Source: Flavobacterium chungbukense
GTDB lineage: Bacteria; Bacteroidota; Bacteroidia; Flavobacteriales; Flavobacteriaceae
DNA: 64,000 bases
Direction of reading: 5' to 3'
Assembly: GCF_020805785.1 (NCBI RefSeq)
Contig: NZ_JAJGZV010000002.1
Coordinates: forward strand, 186,001-250,000
Part shown: piece after piece, positions 1 to 7,980 of the stretch
How positions within the stretch are numbered: the stretch's first letter is position 1
Layout of the letters: every line of letters starts with the position of its first letter
Notes under the pieces: generated by a model
Told to the model about the DNA's origin: nothing
Database searches by the model: none
What the model saw: the letters and a program-made list of their open reading frames with translations, nothing else
Translations under genes and position numbers: made by a program

Positions 1-273
1 ATAATCGTATTGTCTTTGTGTAAAACTCGCATTGCTAAAAATATCTTTCCAGCCTTGTTTGTCCCAATAATCCACATGATAGGCCAAAACATAAACATTT
101 TGATCTCGATATTCATTTTGAATTTTCCCAAGCAATTCATCTGCGGGCGGACAACTCGAACAGCCTTCTGAAGTATACAATTCTAAAAGTGCAAAACCTT
201 TTTGATTGGTTTGGCTAAAAATGCTGTTTCCAGTTAAGAAAAACAGCATCGAAAAAGCGATTAATAATTTCAT
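1..273 (-). CDS. DUF1223 family secreted protein (3' end beyond window)
   Basis: Only the first 91 codons are inside the window; the gene runs off the left edge. Residues 1-21 form a Sec signal peptide (hydrophobic core then SIFSQT). After it comes ELYTSEGCSSCPPAD with the Cys pair C38/C41, followed by VYVLAYHVDYWD. This signature is typical of the DUF1223 family, which has a thioredoxin-like fold and is usually exported; its substrate is not known. I chose the ATG at 271-273 because it gives a complete signal peptide. The next gene (Ohr) is on the same strand 88 bp upstream, so a shared redox role is possible but unproven. Confidence 0.85.
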   Translation of the reverse strand, partial: MKLLIAFSMLFFLTGNSIFSQTNQKGFALLELYTSEGCSSCPPADELLGKIQNEYRDQNVYVLAYHVDYWDKQGWKDIFSNASFTQRQYDY

Positions 274-361
274 GTTTTTTGTTTTGGGTTAATAGTTGCT
301 GGTTGATGGATTGCATTTGTTTAAAATCTAACAACTATCAACCAACAACAATCAACTAGGT

Positions 362-772
362 TTAAAGAATATTAATCTCCACGTTTATATTTCCTCTCGT
401 CGCTTTAGAATACGGACACGTTTGATGTGCTTGCGCTGCCAGAGATTTTGCCGTTTCTGTATCAATTCCAGGAAGACTGATATTTAATCTTGCTTGCAAA
501 GAATATTCGCCTTCCGTTACACATAAATCGACCTCAGCGTCTACAGCGGTTTCTGCCGGAAGTCTAACTCCCAATTTAGAAGCCGCAATTCCCAAAGCGC
601 CAATAAAACAAGCCGACCATCCTGCAGCAAACAACTGCTCTGGATTTGTTCCCGGACGTGAAGATCCCGGCGAACTTAATTTGATATTCAAATGTTCATC
701 TGAACTTTGAGAAGCGCCTTCTCTACCACCTGTTGTGTGTGTTTTTCCTGTGTATAAAACTTTTGTGTCCAT
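362..772 (-). CDS. ohr: Organic hydroperoxide resistance protein, Ohr/OsmC family
   Basis: A 136-residue cytoplasmic thiol peroxidase that reduces organic hydroperoxides. Both reactive cysteines are visible: C55 in GWSACFIGAL and C119 in HQTCPYSKATRG. The N-terminal MDTKVLYTGKTHTTGGREG is typical of the Ohr branch rather than OsmC proper. Length is normal for the family. In many bacteria ohr is controlled by OhrR, but no MarR-type gene is visible nearby; an OxyR-type regulator lies about 9 kb to the right. A second, OsmC-branch peroxidase is at 7981-8397. Confidence 0.93.
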   Translation of the reverse strand: MDTKVLYTGKTHTTGGREGASQSSDEHLNIKLSSPGSSRPGTNPEQLFAAGWSACFIGALGIAASKLGVRLPAETAVDAEVDLCVTEGEYSLQARLNISLPGIDTETAKSLAAQAHQTCPYSKATRGNINVEINIL

Positions 773-878
773 GATAATTCTAGATTTTAGATTGTTGATT
801 TTAGATTATTTAAGATTGAAATTGATTTTTGATATTGAAATTGAATTTTGGAATTTGGAATTTTAAAAAATTTGGAAT

Positions 879-1895
879 TTATTTCAGATTATCTGCATCG
901 ATAATTGCTTGCGCAAATGATTTTGGATCTTCTTGTGGCAAGTTGTGTCCTATTCCTTTTAAGATTCTGTGTTCGTATTTTCCTGTAAATTTGTTGGCAT
1001 AGGCTTTTCCATCCGCGAAAGCGCCGTCAAAATCGCTTCCAATTGTGATTGTTGGAACTTTAATCTCAGGTTTTGAAGCAAGACGTTTTTCTAAACTGTT
1101 ATATTTTGCTTCGCCTTTTTCTAAAGATTGTCTCCATCTGTAATTGTGAATCACAATCGCCACGTGATCTGGATTATCAAAAGACTGCGCCGTTTGATCG
1201 TAAGTTGCTTTGTCGAAATTCCACAGTGGAGAAGCGATTTTCCATATTAGCTTATTGAAATCGTAAGTGTTTTGCGTGTAACCTTGTTTTCCTCTTTCGG
1301 TTGCGAAATAGTATTGATACCACCAGCCCAACTCAGCTGTTGGCGGAAGCGGTTTTAAATTGGCTTCTAAATTCACCACCAAATAACCGCTTACCGATAC
1401 CAAACCTTTTACGCGTTCTGGCCAAAGAGCCGAAACTACAACCGCCGTTCTCGCTCCCCAATCGAAACCGCCAATTACAGCTTTGTCGATTTTCAGCGCA
1501 TCCATAAAAGCGATAATATCACTCGCTAAAGCTGATTGCTGACCATTTCTGAATGTATCTTTTGAAAGAAAGGTCGTAGTTCCGAAACCTCTTAAATAAG
1601 GCTTAAAAACGTGATATCCTTTCGCTACCAAAATCGGAACGACTTCGTTGTAACTGTGAATGTCGTAAGGCCAACCGTGAAGTAGAATAACTGGAGTTCC
1701 TGTTGAAGGTCCTGCTTCAGTATAACCGACGTTTAATAAACCTGCATTAATTTGTTTAAAAGTTCCCAATGAACCATTTACTTCTATTTTCTGTTTTGGA
1801 GCTTGTGCATTAGTTAACGTTGCATTCATAAAAAGAACTGCAATTAAGATTGATTTCATTAAAATGCTGTTTGTAATTTTTAATAGCGTTTTCAT
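879..1895 (-). CDS. Secreted alpha/beta hydrolase, epoxide hydrolase-like
   Basis: A 338-residue exported alpha/beta hydrolase. The oxyanion motif HGWP is at 73-76. The nucleophile elbow GGFDWGAR gives Asp145 as nucleophile, as in epoxide hydrolases and haloalkane dehalogenases, not Ser. The catalytic His is probably H317 (GIGHNLPQEDP), and the acid is D288 or D290. A cap-like insert lies between about 170 and 270. The ATG at 1895 is kept, but Met13 (ATG at 1859) would give a more compact signal peptide ending TNAQA. The substrate cannot be read from sequence. Its promoter shares its architecture with the cupin promoter (see 1939-2015), so the two genes are probably co-regulated. Confidence 0.85.
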   Translation of the reverse strand: MKTLLKITNSILMKSILIAVLFMNATLTNAQAPKQKIEVNGSLGTFKQINAGLLNVGYTEAGPSTGTPVILLHGWPYDIHSYNEVVPILVAKGYHVFKPYLRGFGTTTFLSKDTFRNGQQSALASDIIAFMDALKIDKAVIGGFDWGARTAVVVSALWPERVKGLVSVSGYLVVNLEANLKPLPPTAELGWWYQYYFATERGKQGYTQNTYDFNKLIWKIASPLWNFDKATYDQTAQSFDNPDHVAIVIHNYRWRQSLEKGEAKYNSLEKRLASKPEIKVPTITIGSDFDGAFADGKAYANKFTGKYEHRILKGIGHNLPQEDPKSFAQAIIDADNLK

Positions 1896-1938
1896 AATTT
1901 TATTTTTTGATTAGTTGATTATCAGTTAATTTCTTTGT

Positions 1939-2015
1939 CAAAGGTATTTTGAGAATGCTCGCTTTTAAAGGAGAAAAAAGGTGAAGTGGACAAAGTAAAG
2001 GTTGAAATGGACAGG
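1939..2015 (-). promoter_or_regulatory. Hydrolase promoter: -7 box plus two activator-like direct repeats
   Basis: Read on the minus strand, TACCTTTG (1939-1946) fits the Bacteroidota -7 box TAnnTTTG and lies 44 bp from the ATG. No TTG sits at the usual -33 place. Instead an 11-mer TGAARTGGACA (plus-strand sense) occurs at 1982-1992 and 2003-2013, exactly 21 bp apart, so on one face of the helix. The first copy starts 36 bp from the box. The cupin promoter at 2733-2809 has the same spacings. This suggests an activator that replaces the -33 contact. Confidence 0.65.
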
Positions 2016-2029
2016 AGTTTTTTTTAACA

Positions 2030-2255
2030 CAAAGAGCACAAAGGATTTTCGCAAAGTGCGCTAAGTTTTTTTGAGATGAATTTTGGTTGTCGGTGAGTTC
2101 ACAAAGCTTTGCCTTTAGACTTTGCGACTTTGCGACTCCGCGACTTTGCGAGATTAAAAAAGTATCCGATTAACACAAAGCTTTGCGAACTTTTCGCATT
2201 TTATAAAATCTCAAAGCAAAAAATTCTTAGCGCTCTTTGCGTTAAAAAAAACGCG
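2030..2255. repeat. AT-rich gap with repeated TTTGCG-type words
   Basis: The rest of the gap between the hydrolase promoter and the cupin gene holds no credible gene. It contains several near-copies of CAAAG / CTTTGCG words, for example four copies of a GACTTTGCG-like unit at 2117-2152 and mirrored AAAGCTTTGCGAAC words at 2176-2192. Short plus-strand reading frames here follow the repeats and have no protein-like features. Such words are common in flavobacterial gaps. Confidence 0.5.
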
Positions 2256-2275
2256 CTCCAATCTGAAACAAAAAA

Positions 2276-2690
2276 CTACTTCTTCATCGTCAAGATTGGT
2301 TTTCCTTTTTCTACAATATAAGTCGCCAGTTCGGCCGCTTTCGCATTGGTATTATTTTTAGCCGAATGCACAACGCCCGCGGGAATAAAAAGTACTTCAC
2401 CCGCTTTTAGCGTCACAGGCTTCTCTCCTTCTATCTGATATTCTAAAGAACCTTCCAGAACATAAATCACTTCTTCTCCCGGATGAAAATGATTCCCAAA
2501 TGCCGAATGTGCATCAAAATCGATTCGAGCTTGCACCATTTCATGTCCTGGCGTACTTAGGTCGTGTTTTTGTAAATCGGTTCTTTTAACACCCGTTTGC
2601 GCCGCAATTTGATTCGGAATCAAAAAGGCGATGATTCCCAAAACGATAATCGCGATTACAACCCATGTTTTTTTGTTTTTTAGCTTCCAT
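2276..2690 (-). CDS. Membrane-anchored cupin domain protein (apparent 1-nt frameshift near start)
   Basis: A single-domain cupin, probably binding a metal in the periplasm. Metal ligands are visible in HFHPGEEVIYVLEG, and the second cupin motif is PAGVVHSAKNN. The reading frame as given can only start at a TTG (2641), which cuts into a hydrophobic helix (TWVVIAIIVLGIIAFLIP). An ATG at 2688-2690 gives MEAKK but is one base out of frame. Removing one T from the T7 (2668-2674) or T6 (2676-2681) run joins them. That ATG is 43 bp from the -7 box, matching the hydrolase gene, which supports it as the true start. Possible sequencing error or real mutation. Confidence 0.75.
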
Positions 2691-2732
2691 AACTTCTGAT
2701 TTAAATAATTTGTTTTCCGTTAATTTCTTCGT

Positions 2733-2809
2733 CAAAAGTATTTCGATAACCCTTCTTACGAAATCAGAAAATAGTTGAAACGGACAAACTTCAAGGTGAA
2801 ATGGACAGG
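2733..2809 (-). promoter_or_regulatory. Cupin promoter with the same twin repeats as the hydrolase gene
   Basis: On the minus strand TACTTTTG (2733-2740) fits TAnnTTTG. Plus-strand TGAAACGGACA (2776-2786) and TGAAATGGACA (2797-2807) are 21 bp apart, and the first starts 36 bp from the box, identical to the hydrolase promoter. The flanking TTAATTTCTTCGTCAAAAGT also resembles the hydrolase leader. No -33 TTG is present. Confidence 0.65.
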
Positions 2810-2819
2810 CTATGAGTTG

Positions 2820-3225
2820 TGGGTTTGTGAGAATGTCAAATTTGAATTTAACCGCAAGGCACGCAAAGGCTTACGCAAGGTTCGCAAGTTTTTTTAGCCA
2901 CTGATTATTAAGATTAAAAAGATTTCTCTCTCGCAGATCTTGCAGATTGAGCAGATTATAATTTTAAACATGAAAAAATCCTTTAAATCTGCTAAATCTG
3001 CGTGAGAAAAAAATTTAAGCGCAAAGCTTTATAGCCAATAAGAACTTTGCGAACTTAAAATCTACAGCATTGATATAAAAAAAAACCTTAGCTCCCGATA
3101 GCTATCGGGATTGCGGTTAAATAACTTTAGACAAAAAAATCAGGCACAGTATTTCTACCATCCCTGATTCTTTGAATTATAACTAACTTTTATTCTTTAT
3201 TCTTTATTCTTTATTCTTTATTCTT
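2820..3225. repeat. Gene-free repeat region
   Basis: No coding potential is seen. The gap holds (a) CGCAAGG/CGCAAAG words at 2850-2895; (b) a CTCGCAGAT ... AAATCTGCGTGAG inverted repeat at about 2926-3008; (c) a perfect 18-bp palindrome TCCCGATAGCTATCGGGA at 3093-3110; and (d) five tandem copies of TATTCTT at 3191-3225, ending exactly at the stop codon of the large lipoprotein gene. Confidence 0.6.
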
Positions 3226-5727
3226 TTACCTTCTTCCTCTAAAGCCCCCGCCGCCTCTAAAACCTCCACCGCCGAAACCGCCGCCATTAAGACCGCCTCC
3301 GCTTCTTTGGATATTTTGAAAATTTCGAGTTTGCGTTTCTCCGCGATCTCTAGAAAGCGCCGAGCGATCGAGATCACGTGTAATATCAGGACGACCCGCT
3401 TCGCCAAGCGGTTTATTTGGCTGACCGAGCGTTTGATCTGCTTTAGGGAAATTATCACGTTGCAATCCTTCACCTATTCGGGTTTCACCTCCAAGATTTT
3501 GACTGGCTTTTGGCAAGTTATCGCGCTGAATTCGCTCTCCTGCTCCATTTGCACCAAGACCCTGATTCGGTTTGTTGCGCTGCATCGCGTCACCTGATTT
3601 TTTTGAAGAACCTAAAGTTCCCGCTTGCGTCCAGCCGCCGTTTCCGTTGTTGTAATGACTCCAGTTTCCGTTAGCATCTTTTTTATAAATATGTCCATCG
3701 TGGCCAGCGTAAACATTATTGTTCGTATGAATCGTTGTGCCACCGCCTCTTCTGTGTGTAATCACTCCTTTATTGCCACCCGAAGTTTCATAACCAATTG
3801 CCGTTCCGCGTCGGGTTGTGATATGACCTGTCTGCGCCCATTGATTTCCGTTTGTCGCTGCCGAATGTCCCCATTGCGCATACGCATTATGTCCTTGGTT
3901 CGTTCTGGCATAATTTCCAGTCCACGGATTGTATGTGCTTGCAGCTGTACGTCCGCCATACCAGCCTTGCACACTTGCAGAACGCCCGTATCTTCCCGTT
4001 GCCGGATTATACCAAGCCGAAGTTCCTGCAGCGCCATAAGGTCCGTAAACGCGTCTTCCAACCGCGTAACCTCCCGTCCACGGATTGTAAACTGCTCCAC
4101 CTCCGTACGCATAAGGCCACGGACGATAAATTGGATACAAACCGCCGTAATACATATAAGGCGGATAATACCATCCAGTACCATACGTCAATATAGCGCC
4201 TACCGTTGCGCCAATTATAAACGCACCAAAATAACCAGCTGTTGTACTGCTTTCAACCGTCGTGTCGGTTGTAGTCTGCGTTACATACGTTACATTGTAT
4301 ACTGGAGAACTTGGCGGAATCGTATAAATTTCTTTCGGAACAGAATCGCATGTTTTCCAAGGTCCGTTCGGACTTGTCGACATAAACCAAACGGCTTGAA
4401 AACACAAATAATACAAATCGCCCACTTTTACAATCTTCTCCTGCGTATTGCTTGCATACTGCATTTTCGTACCTTCAATAGGTTTAAACTGAGGCGTTCC
4501 GTCATAGTTTACTTTTACTTTGGCTTCAGCCTCCGATTTCTTTAAAATAGCCGTTGTCGGAACCTGCGACAACATTACCGCATCGTTGGCTTCCTGTGTT
4601 CCTGGCACAGATGACAATACATTGGCACGCGGTGAATCTTTCGGAATTTTAGCAAAATCAGCAGGAAGATTATTTCCAGCATACGCCCACGGTCCAGTCA
4701 AACCTTTAGATTTAAACCATCTTCCCGATAATAACACATAATACTGACCATCGGCTTCATTGGCAAAAACATCATTTTCGGTATTGTCAATGTATAACAA
4801 TTTAGTTCCTTCAATTTTAACAAACTTCGGATTTCCGTTTACCGCAATCAATTCAGCTGGTTTATTGCTGTAGAAAACCTCTGGAGCGTTTCCAGAAGAC
4901 GGAGGCGGAATCATTTTTTTGACATCATCAAAATTTTGTCCCGAAGGCAGATTACTTAAACCCGAAGGCAGTTTGGTCGTTTTGGTCCATTTTCCCTCGA
5001 TACTTTTCGAAGTCAGCCAGATATTCTCTGCTAATAAATAATAATCTTTGGTTGTTTTATCCAAAAACAAATCCCAATTGGTATTCACCACATATTGAAT
5101 ATCCAATTTTTCAATAGGCACCAAAACCGGTTCGCCTTGCACAATAAGCAAAATGGCTGGATTCGTGCTGTAAAAAATCGCAGGAGGATCGTTTTTGGCC
5201 ACAATTCCTTTTGGCGGACTTTTGGTCTGACCTAAATCGGCCAAAATACGATCTACCGAAATAGGATCTCCGCTCTGAGGCAGCGTTGCTTTAAACAGTT
5301 TTTCCATTTCGGGAACTTTCTTTTCGTCCAAAGCCGGAAACCGAACATCCGTAACCTGAATATTTTTAATAAAAGCGCTTCGATTGTCTTTGTCTACCAA
5401 CGTTTCCGCTTTTAAAGAAGCCACACCCAAAACCTGTTTTCCGTCTTTTGGAGTCAGCGAAAAAGCCACTCGGGCAGTAATTTCTTTATAATCTTTCCAG
5501 TCATCCACCTGAGGCTGATAATACACCAGTTTTGTACCGTTACTTTCAGCTTCACGAGGCCAGCCGCGATCTGCAATTAATGTTGTGTCGGCAGCATCAG
5601 ACTTTACCGTTTCTGGACTTGATGGCGCTGTATCTTTATCTTTCTTGCAGGAGAACAAAATTGAACTCAAACAAACTCCAATTAGTAGAAAAGCATTTCT
5701 CATAAATTTAAAAGTTAGATTATTCAT
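3226..5727 (-). CDS. Large Tyr/Gly-rich lipoprotein (carbohydrate-binding family V/XII-type)
   Basis: An 833-residue protein. Residues 9-27 form a lipoprotein signal (LSSILFSC, lipid Cys27), so Met9 is a likely alternative start. The middle (about 60-500) has three related segments with an FYS(T/N)(K/N)PA ... VxG pattern and a YYLL/YYLC/YYVL strand. A hydrophobic Gly-rich stretch AGYFGAFIIGATVGAI lies near 505-520. The last third carries YNPWTG and YNPATG repeats and ends in a Gly/Arg-rich tail. Proteins with this organisation are often annotated as carbohydrate-binding family V/XII; the function is not established. Long minus-strand and plus-strand shadow frames overlap it. The neighbouring cupin is 535 bp upstream, so it is probably a separate unit. 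Confidence 0.75.
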   Translation of the reverse strand: MNNLTFKFMRNAFLLIGVCLSSILFSCKKDKDTAPSSPETVKSDAADTTLIADRGWPREAESNGTKLVYYQPQVDDWKDYKEITARVAFSLTPKDGKQVLGVASLKAETLVDKDNRSAFIKNIQVTDVRFPALDEKKVPEMEKLFKATLPQSGDPISVDRILADLGQTKSPPKGIVAKNDPPAIFYSTNPAILLIVQGEPVLVPIEKLDIQYVVNTNWDLFLDKTTKDYYLLAENIWLTSKSIEGKWTKTTKLPSGLSNLPSGQNFDDVKKMIPPPSSGNAPEVFYSNKPAELIAVNGNPKFVKIEGTKLLYIDNTENDVFANEADGQYYVLLSGRWFKSKGLTGPWAYAGNNLPADFAKIPKDSPRANVLSSVPGTQEANDAVMLSQVPTTAILKKSEAEAKVKVNYDGTPQFKPIEGTKMQYASNTQEKIVKVGDLYYLCFQAVWFMSTSPNGPWKTCDSVPKEIYTIPPSSPVYNVTYVTQTTTDTTVESSTTAGYFGAFIIGATVGAILTYGTGWYYPPYMYYGGLYPIYRPWPYAYGGGAVYNPWTGGYAVGRRVYGPYGAAGTSAWYNPATGRYGRSASVQGWYGGRTAASTYNPWTGNYARTNQGHNAYAQWGHSAATNGNQWAQTGHITTRRGTAIGYETSGGNKGVITHRRGGGTTIHTNNNVYAGHDGHIYKKDANGNWSHYNNGNGGWTQAGTLGSSKKSGDAMQRNKPNQGLGANGAGERIQRDNLPKASQNLGGETRIGEGLQRDNFPKADQTLGQPNKPLGEAGRPDITRDLDRSALSRDRGETQTRNFQNIQRSGGGLNGGGFGGGGFRGGGGFRGRR

Positions 5728-5949
5728 AGAAAATTTATTTTTCCAATCGTCTCATAAAATTGTATCTATAAAATTAAATGCACCGCATAAATAAAACTAC
5801 AAATCAGCCGCTTACTTTGTTTCACATTGTAATTTGAAACCAAATAAGTCCCTAAATGATCATTTCTTATCGAACCAAAATTTTAATCTGTTCCTAAATA
5901 AGTATGGCAAAGTGAAGCATTGAAATTGAAATTGAAATTGATATTATTT
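5728..5949. other. Gap upstream of the lipoprotein gene
   Basis: An AT-rich gap with no gene. It probably holds the promoter of the lipoprotein gene, but I cannot point to a convincing TAnnTTTG box. A short AAATTG direct repeat (three copies) occurs near 5920-5940. Confidence 0.35.
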
Positions 5950-6031
5950 AGGAGCTGTTTCCTGCTATCCGCTGTATCTTTTCCTTGCTAAAGTAGAAAG
6001 CAAAAGGATGCCGCTACTATCAGGGCTAGGG
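5950..6031. repeat. Flavobacterial repetitive element (GGAGCTGTTTCC ... CAGGGCTAGG)
   Basis: An 82-bp unit with conserved-looking ends GGAGCTGTTTCCTGCTATCC and GGATGCCGC ... CAGGGCTAGG, separated by a variable hairpin (CTTTT-GC / GC-AAAAG like arms around 5988-6005). From memory, related sequences recur between genes in many Flavobacteriia; I cannot count copies here. It could be a structured RNA, a processing site or a mobile repeat. A minus-strand frame through it and the microsatellite gives a poly-Leu peptide and is not a gene. Confidence 0.5.
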
Positions 6032-6095
6032 CAATCGTTTTCAAGAGGAAAATTCCAATCAAAAAAAGCTTTGACACAAGTATAATTACGAAAAC

Positions 6096-6157
<62 letters not shown>

Positions 6158-6202
6158 CTCATTCCTCACAAAACCCTTTCAAAAGAAGCTGAAACAAGGC
6201 TA

Positions 6203-6394
6203 ATGAATTTCTTCAACGACAGAATTGACCCACTCGATATGGCGAGAGCCATAAGACAGGTAAATCTAACCCTCGCATTGGGCGTTCTAAACGATCAAGA
6301 AAACATTCAGTTGAACGCTGCCAAACTTGGAGACAGCTTCTATTGGCTCAATGAACTAGCCGAAATTTTAGATCCTTATCTGGATTTGGAGTAA
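6203..6394 (+). CDS. Small conserved-looking protein of unknown function
   Basis: 63 residues, helical and mildly acidic, with PLDMARAIRQVNLTLALG near the N terminus and YWLNELAEILDPYLDLE at the end. I do not recognise a named family; the composition looks like real coding sequence. The frame stays open upstream through 15 codons (LIPHKTLSKEAETRL) and the 20 AAT codons to a TAA at 6083-6085, with no ATG. The only visible start is 6203, but the upstream residues look protein-like, so the 5' end may have been damaged. Beyond that TAA the same frame continues to an ATG at 6008 inside the repetitive element. Confidence 0.6.
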   Translation: MNFFNDRIDPLDMARAIRQVNLTLALGVLNDQENIQLNAAKLGDSFYWLNELAEILDPYLDLE

Positions 6395-6424
6395 TAAGGT
6401 TTGTTCTTTTTTGAAAAAAATTAG

Positions 6425-6466
6425 AACCCTTGGTCTTTTTTGGAGATTGAGGGTTTTGTTTTTTTG
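6425..6466 (+). terminator. Hairpin terminator after the small gene
   Basis: AACCCT (6425-6430) pairs with AGGGTT (6450-6455), followed by a T-rich run. It lies between convergent genes. The 6-bp stem with a long loop makes it weak. Confidence 0.45.
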
Positions 6467-6482
6467 TATTTAAAGCTAATTT

Positions 6483-7705
6483 TTAGGCACTTCTAATGTA
6501 AACACTTTTTCCAGCTCCGTAATAGTTTGAATAAATATGCTGATAAATAGTAACTGTTTTAAGACTAACTTCTTCATCTGTATAAACTTCTTGAGGAAGC
6601 CAAAGTAATTGATTATATATTTCACTTTTTACTTGTGCAGTTACCTCTCTTTTTTCTCGCCAGTGATCAATTTTCAATTTTTCAGCTTTTAGTTTGTCTA
6701 GAGTTTCACTTGCTACTTTTTTAACTTGTTTAAGATCATCTCCATATAACTCTTTTCCTTCGCGAAGCAAATCGAAAATTGCAAGTGTTTCCTGATCCGC
6801 TAATTGCTCTCTGACTACTCTTTTCTCTTCAAAAGTTAAATCGTTGTAAAAGTTGTTCAAATTATTAAATGCAGTCAATGTATCTTCTAAAGACTTTCCT
6901 TTGTTATACTCATCAACGATTTCTTTATAACGTTCATAAAATTCCAATCTTAAAGGATTTTCTTTAAGCATCTGTTGCAATTTTTGATCTATTGCATTTT
7001 GCAAATCGTAAACAAATGTATTTTTATTTGGCATCTTTGCAAAAGCTTCTTTTAGCTTTTCAAAATTTAATAAACTTAAATCAACATAAACTTCATTTTC
7101 AGGATAATACCATGATTAGGCTGAATAAAATTAACAATAAGGTTTACCAGCGACGGAGGTGTAAAGAATTCACCACCTTCTTGCGCACCGGCACCTTGCA
7201 TAGAGAATTTCATTAAGAAAAACTCGTAGATACGTCCAAATACATCACCTTTCGCATGTCGAACAGCATCTTTATTAAAAACGCGGACTAAATCACGTAA
7301 TAATTTATCATCAAACTCTTGATAACTTTTTGGCAGAATACCAGCTAAATCTTGATATTCGGCCTCAATCAATTTCATTGCATTGTTGATGGCTTCGGCT
7401 ATGTCTTCACTTTCAGGAAGAGATGCTAGATATTCATATTTAGCTTTTTCAGGTAAAAGAATCGCTCCTGCTCCCGCAAAATCATCTTTTGTTGCTTCGC
7501 GTTGTTTTCCTGTGCGTGGGTTTATAGGTAAAGAATTTGCAATACTTACCTTTGCATCTTCATAGCGATTTTGTGCAAAACGTAATAATACTAAACCAAG
7601 TAAAGGGTCTTTGTATTCAGCAGCGGTCAATTTAGAATTTCCTCTTAATTCATCTGCAGCATCCCAGAGTTCTTTTTCTAAATTTTTTATTTGTTGTTGG
7701 GTCAT
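6483..7705 (-). pseudogene. Type I restriction-modification remnant: hsdM 5' end joined to hsdR 3' end
   Basis: The right part (7076-7705) codes for HsdM residues 1 to about 199: an HsdM N-terminal helical domain, then GDVFGRIYEFFLMKFS and GGEFFTPPSLVNLIVNFIQP. It stops before the SAM-binding and NPPY/F motifs. At about 7100 the sequence switches to the C-terminal domain of HsdR (DUF3387-like): VYVDLSLLNFEKLKEAF in another frame, then the frame starting at 7034 with NTFVYDLQNAIDQKLQQML. The hsdM frame ends ten codons after the switch. The order and strand fit an ancestral hsdM-hsdS-hsdR operon that lost several kb in one deletion. Neither piece can be an active enzyme. Confidence 0.88.
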
Positions 7706-7886
7706 GAAATATTGTAAAACTTGTATTTATTCTGTTTTTTTTTGATTGGCTAAAATATCGATTATTTAATTAATAAGAGTGGGGTAATCCGTAAAAGTGA
7801 ATAAAATATAAATTGAACATTCCTTCTAGTTTAGTAATAAATCCAACAATTATAAATTATTTTTATAATAACAAAAAATTATTAAT

Positions 7887-7917
7887 TTGATTAATAATTA
7901 CCTTCACCATACCTTTG
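7887..7917 (+). promoter_or_regulatory. Promoter of the osmC-type gene
   Basis: TTG (7887-7889), a 20-bp spacer, then TACCTTTG (7910-7917): a good Bacteroidota -33/-7 pair. Transcription would start near 7924, giving a leader of about 57 nt to the ATG at 7981. Confidence 0.7.
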
Positions 7918-7980
7918 CTTCATCAAAATCAAAGAAATGATTTGATCATCTTAAAAAATAACTTTAAAAAATTAGCAATC

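Noticed and set aside
2109..2321. Plus-strand frame of 70 codons
   Set aside because: Made of CTTTGCG repeat words and overlapping the cupin stop; not protein-like.
3204..4184. Minus-strand frames of 89 and 140 codons in alternative frames
   Set aside because: Both overlap the lipoprotein gene in another frame and arise from its biased composition.
3625..4545. Long plus-strand open frame (306 codons)
   Set aside because: It lies wholly opposite the large lipoprotein gene, has a Cys/Ser/Arg-rich composition typical of antisense frames and no domain.
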